64,000 nt of DNA, from NCBI GenBank assembly GCA_020746835.1, contig JAGPNK010000044.1, positions 1 through 64,000 on the forward strand. The letters are read 5' to 3'. Of this stretch, positions 59,431 to 64,000 are shown in pieces. The translations under genes were made by a program, and so were the position numbers. The notes beneath the pieces were generated by a model, which saw only the letters and a program-made list of their open reading frames with translations, had not been told where the DNA came from and searched no databases. The DNA is from Stachybotrys elegans (Eukaryota; Ascomycota; Sordariomycetes; Hypocreales; Stachybotryaceae). The stretch's first letter is position 1. Each line of letters opens with the position of its first letter.

Positions 59431-60560
59431 CTAGACTATTTTTCTATTTAAATAGCTTTATATATAAATATTTAATTAAATTTAAACTAATTATGTAATA
59501 TATATTTATTTATTTTATAGTTCTATTTATTATTTTAATATTTATATTTATATTATATATATTATAAACTTAATATACTTTTTAATTTTAACTTAAAGTA
59601 TAATTTAATATATTTTTTTAAATTTAACTTTATAGAGTTAAATTTACTATAATATTAATTTAATTAAATAATTTAAAATAATTTATTTTATTTATAAAGT
59701 CTTTATAATATAAACTTTTTAATTTATTATATTAAACTTAAATAATTATTAATAAATATAAAAATTATATATTTAATTTATAAATTAATAAAAAAATTAA
59801 GTTAATAATTTAAATATTTAATAATTAAATTATTTAATTTTTTAAATTTAAAACAGTTATTTATAAAATTCTTTTTAATTTTACTTTTTTTAATTAAAAA
59901 TACTTTTATATTAACTTTTAAATTAAATTTTTAAAATAATAATATTAATATTTATTTTAAATTAATAGCTATTAAATAGTAAATTACTATTATATTAAAA
60001 AACTAATACTTTATTTAAATAATTTAATACTTAAATAATAAAGTTATAATAAAAAAAAGTATATAATAAAAAAAAGAGTATATAGTATAGAGTATAAGTA
60101 GTAAAGAGTAAATAAATAGTAGAGATAGTATTTAGTACTTTAATAACTAATATAATTATAAATAATAGAAAAAAATAATAATAAAGCTATTATTAAACTG
60201 TTTATATAGAGTAGCTAATTAGTTAAGTAATTAAGCTATAAATAGCTATAATATTATAAACTATATATATATAAATATATAATATAATGGAATATTAAAC
60301 TAGCCTTATATATAAAAAGTTAAAGTAAAGTTAGTATTTAGTTAAAAAGCTTTAATTAACTTATTAAATAAAGTTATATTATAAAAGCCTTATTATAATT
60401 TATATTTAAATAAAGAGTACTATTAGTAATATTAATAAAAAGCTTTAATAATATTAAAAAAGCCATTACTTTAAACTACTAATAAAGAAAAGCTTAATTT
60501 ACCTTATTTATAGCTATATAAAGCTTTTAAGTCTATTTTAAATTCACAATGAACTCTTAA
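59240..60560. other. AT-only RIP-type block, beginning inside the polymerase relic
   Basis: Composition switches to almost pure A/T at about 59.24-59.29 kb, within the DNA polymerase relic. The first ~200 bases still seem to align with that polymerase. Beyond 59.5 kb I can recognise nothing. Confidence 0.55.
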
Positions 60561-60569
60561 ATAGTTTAT

Positions 60570-63560
60570 TAATAGGGGGGGTCTAATCTATGCTAAAGTA
60601 GTAGTCTACCCTAGATATTATACCTATAGAGTTTATTGAGTTAGGTTTAGAAGAGTTTATTAAACCTATTTCCTCCCCCTCCCTTCTCTAGATATATTCT
60701 ATTCTACTACTAGCCTAATCTTATTAGCTAGTAAGCTATTTTAATTTAATTAAAGTAAAGTAAGGTAGTTAGTTATATAATTAAGCTAAATATATATTAA
60801 ATTTATATTAATTAAACTAAACTCTAGGCAGGCACTAAATTCATACTCTATAGTCTATAGTATAAAAGCCATATATATACAGTCTCTACTAGCTAGCTAG
60901 CTAGCTAATTATATAATATAGTAGAATAGAACTATTTATATAGTTTAATAACTATATATACTTAATATATATAGTATATAGTATTAGTATTTTAATAAGT
61001 AAGATAGATATATACTTAAAGAATAAGTATAGTATTAATCCTAAGTAAATATAATTAATTATTAAATAAGTTAAAGATCTATTAACCCTAGCTATATTGT
61101 AGAATAATCTTATTAAGCTCTAAAAGCCTTTACTAATAATTTAGTCCCTTAGCTATTTATAGTCTCCAATAATAGATAGGATTATCTATATCTAGTATAA
61201 CTATATTGTCTAATTAATTTAGAAGATATAAGAGTATGCCTAGTATAAGTATAGCTAGGTTAATATCTAGTAGAAGGGTAGGAATATTAAGCTTAAGCTT
61301 TAGAGAGACTAAGATATTCTCTAGGTATAAGGCATTCTCTACTAGTACTTCTTTACTAGTTAAAGGGGTAGTGGGTAGTTTAAGATAGACTATAGTTAGG
61401 CTTTTAAAATAAAATACTAAATAAGTAATAATAGTTTTGTTTTTAAAGCTTTATAATTTATAAAATATAAGTATAAGTAGTTAGTAAAAGAAGTTATTTA
61501 ATCTATCTTTAGTAAGCTAGAGCTAAATATATGGCTTGAATAAATAAAATAGATTTACTACCTCTAGGGATTTATAGTAGAGAAGGTATTTCTTATATTC
61601 TAGACCTCTAAAGATAATAATAAAGACATTGTCTTTTATTATAAAATACTTAACTAAATACTAAATGCTATATTTAAAAATATATATATAATGGATATTA
61701 ATACACTTATTAAAATAGAGTAGAAAGAGCTAAGTATTAACCCTTTAAAGCTACTATATTATAAGCTAGATAGTAATAGCTAGGTTTAATATAAAAATAT
61801 ATAGTATTAACTATTTAACTTCTAGCTATACTTAGAGATATACTAGAATGAGTTTAAAAGACTATATACTTTTATATAGATATAGTTTAATTAATATAAC
61901 TAGTGGATTAATATAGTAGAGAATAAGCAAGGGAGCTATATAGATTTAAGTATAGTAGTTTCTCTATACCTTGAGTTTCTCTATAGCCTACTTAACTATA
62001 TAATTAAGGGAGAATCCTAGTAAAATATATTAATTAATAGACTTTCCTTTTTTAGTATAATAGACTTAAAGAGATAGGTAGACCCCTTATAGTTCACTAC
62101 TAATCTATTTACTATTATAAAAATAGTATAACTTTTTATTATACTAAAGGCTACTATAGAATAAAAGGAGGCTAAGTAGTATAGAGAAGAACCTAGGTAT
62201 ATACTATTAAATTAAATATAAAAGTATATAGTAAAGTATATAGTAAAGCTTTATAATAAATAGAAATACTTATATTTAATATATTAGATATATTACCTCT
62301 ATATCTATAGGACTATAATTTACATAACTATACCTACTAACCCTATACTATTCTGGGATAATAATACTATTTCTATATATAGCATTTAACTATTAATTAG
62401 TACTCTATAGAGTATAATATAAAAGCTATATACCAAGATATTATCTAATCTTAAATAGGTATATAAGTACTATGGAAAAGGAGTGAATCTTCTAGCTATT
62501 CTCTAGGATAATATTATAGATAATATAGGGAAAACTAAACCTAGTTACTTTTTTCTAGCTAATAATAGAAATACTTGGGTTAGTAAAGGAGAGAACTGGA
62601 TTATATACTAAATTTAGAAGTTCTACTATATCTTGGCTAAGTGGTAGAACTTACTAAAGAAGGGAAAAGCTAGAGTATTCTAGTATAACTTTAGGATATT
62701 TTATAAGTGCTTATAGCTTCTTATATATATTATAGACAGCTAGCTAGAATAAGTAATAGAGATTTACTTTATTTAATAAGCTAATATTTATTAGGTAGGG
62801 CTATATAATATCTTCTTTATATATAGTATTATTTATATAGTAATATATTATTATAAAAACTTTAACTAGACTTAAAGAGTAAAGCCTATCTATAGGTTTC
62901 TACTCTAACTAGTAGTAGAGCTATTTATCTAGTTTCTATAGCTTGTAGTCCTCTTTTAGAAGAGTGTAGAGGCAAAGATTAAATCCTAGTTAAGCTTCTC
63001 TCTCTACCTCTAGGCAATAGAACCATAGGTATAAAAGATAGGCATTATAGATACTACCTTGGCAATAATACTACTCTCTGTCTAGATAACTAACTATTAT
63101 AGTAGGATAATAAAGTAATATATAAAGGGTCTATTTGGCATTAAGATTCTCTTTAGTATATAGTGGTATATTACTATTTCTATTGTCTTTTAATATATAA
63201 GGCAGCCCTTTAATATATAGGGGTTTTATAGAGGTATGCATGGTAATAAACCAGAGTTAGATAATAAGCTAGTTAATCTATAAGCTAGCTATTTATTTTA
63301 TATAGTGAGCCTAATTTATATAAGGGAGATATATAATGGGTCTATTAATTTAAGGTACTTAAAAGAGAAATATCTCTAGATTAGCTATAAATGGCATAAA
63401 CTCCTTAAGGTAGATATATATATAGTTTTATAACTAAATAAGGATTTAGTAGCTATATTAAAGGGCTAAGTTCTAGAGCTATTATATACTAGAATTCCAG
63501 CTACTATATATTTAACTGGAATAGTAAATACTAAATAGAGTATATCTAGAGATAAAGCTC
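60570..63560 (+). pseudogene. RIP-decayed TLH-type (telomere-linked helicase-like) gene, region upstream of the helicase
   Basis: Through many stops, the plus strand from about 62540 reads in the order of a domain common in fungal TLH-like genes: NxxTWVSKGENWIIY (62560), a long helical part, LYNIFFIYSIIYIVIYYYK (where relatives have RNIFIxxGxVxFVTRYHKG), RVKPIYRFL (62877; relatives xxKIIHRYLP), VVELFI...LVVLF (relatives VGELLVYYLWLVLPF) and finally SLIYIREIYN...YKWHKLL (63300-63410; relatives AGLIYARGxxE...AWHRFL). A Cys2His2 region is expected upstream but not readable. The RecQ helicase domain would lie beyond, possibly past the window end. Relatives are frequent near fungal telomeres but also dispersed. 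Confidence 0.6.
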
Positions 63561-63644
63561 TACTAGAGATAGTAGGTTCTACTAGCTTAATAGATTATTT
63601 TATAATACTATAGAGTTTAGTACTATATATACTAAACCTTTTTA

Positions 63645-63905
63645 AACTAATAAACTCTTTTAGTATAATAAACTCTTATATACTAATAAACTCTTTTAGT
63701 ATAATAAACTCTTATATATTAATAAACTCTATTAGTTTAATAAATCTTTATACTTTAATAAACTTTACTAGTCTAATAAACCCTTATAGATCTATAAACT
63801 TAAGTAAGTTAATAAACTCTTCTAGTTTAATAAACCATTATATATTAATAAACTCTACTAGTCTAATAAACTCTTTTAGCTTAATAAACTCCACTAGTTA
63901 AATAA
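63645..63905 (+). repeat. 18-bp degenerate tandem repeat, about 14 units
   Basis: Units resemble TAATAAACTCTTTTAGTA in steady 18-base phase. On the plus strand they read as an open six-residue repeat around SLINSx for more than 70 codons with no stop, although surrounding DNA has stops everywhere. It lies just downstream of the TLH-like relic and could be a mutated coding minisatellite of the same gene. Confidence 0.8.
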
Positions 63906-64000
63906 ATATAGACTTAGAATATTTACTATATTTCTATAGTAAGCTAAATAAAGGGCTTATTAATTAACTCTAACTATAGCTAGTATAATTTAAATAGCTA
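63906..64000. other. AT-rich window end, nothing recognised
   Basis: Continuation of the AT-only block to the end of the window. Confidence 0.5.

Noticed and set aside
63645..63905. CRISPR-like array
   Set aside because: Repeats are contiguous 18-bp units without unique spacers in a eukaryotic AT-rich block; it is a minisatellite.
1..64000. tRNA or rRNA genes
   Set aside because: No cloverleaf with intact A and B boxes and no rRNA-like sequence was recognised by eye; an unaided scan could miss one.

Overview
The window looks like a repeat-rich accessory region (perhaps subtelomeric) of a filamentous ascomycete, probably a Eurotiales-type mould. The evidence is: short GT-AG introns of 44-93 bp; genes typical of moulds (P450, Pth11/rhodopsin-like membrane protein, DUF7703-like membrane protein, NACHT-WD40 NLR, SNF2 helicase, sacsin-like ATPase with a DUF3883-like tail); and three blocks reduced almost entirely to A and T in the way repeat-induced point mutation (RIP) does.

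Layout. 1-6.4 kb: AT-only DNA holding a RIP-mutated Ty3/Gypsy retrotransposon. 6.4-21 kb: GC-normal fungal DNA with a truncated Cys-rich surface protein, a possible regulator fragment, a decayed rhodopsin-like membrane protein, a SnoaL-like protein with a nonsense codon, a P450 and a large five-exon sacsin-like ATPase. 21-37 kb: gene-poor DNA with broken genes, including relics of long-helical, possibly pore-forming proteins (two of them homologous copies of one family) and a broken FAD amine-oxidase-like gene. 37-42 kb: an ankyrin-repeat pseudogene split by a 3.37 kb AT-only transposon with 26-bp terminal inverted repeats. 42.6-43.6 kb: an intact membrane protein. 46.1-53.4 kb: a divergent pair of apparently intact genes, a 9-exon SNF2 helicase (790 aa by my splicing) and an 8-exon NLR (1274 aa), sharing a 248-bp intergenic region.

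The most unusual content is GC-rich, GC3-biased, heavily frameshifted coding DNA at about 44.3-45.6 kb and 53.45-59.25 kb. It is unlike the neighbouring genes and looks like a decayed piece of a nucleocytoplasmic large DNA virus (NCLDV). I can recognise a family-B DNA polymerase C-terminal half, an RNA polymerase second-largest subunit (RPB2), and a capping enzyme with triphosphatase, guanylyltransferase and N7-methyltransferase regions. Other Cys-rich fragments remain unassigned. The polymerase appears to run on into the AT-only block, so the AT/GC border at 59.25 kb seems to cut a gene. From about 60.6 kb to the end is AT-rich DNA containing a RIP-decayed relative of fungal telomere-linked-helicase (TLH-type) genes, then an 18-bp tandem repeat.

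All splice models and family calls come from reading the sequence by eye; no database search was possible.
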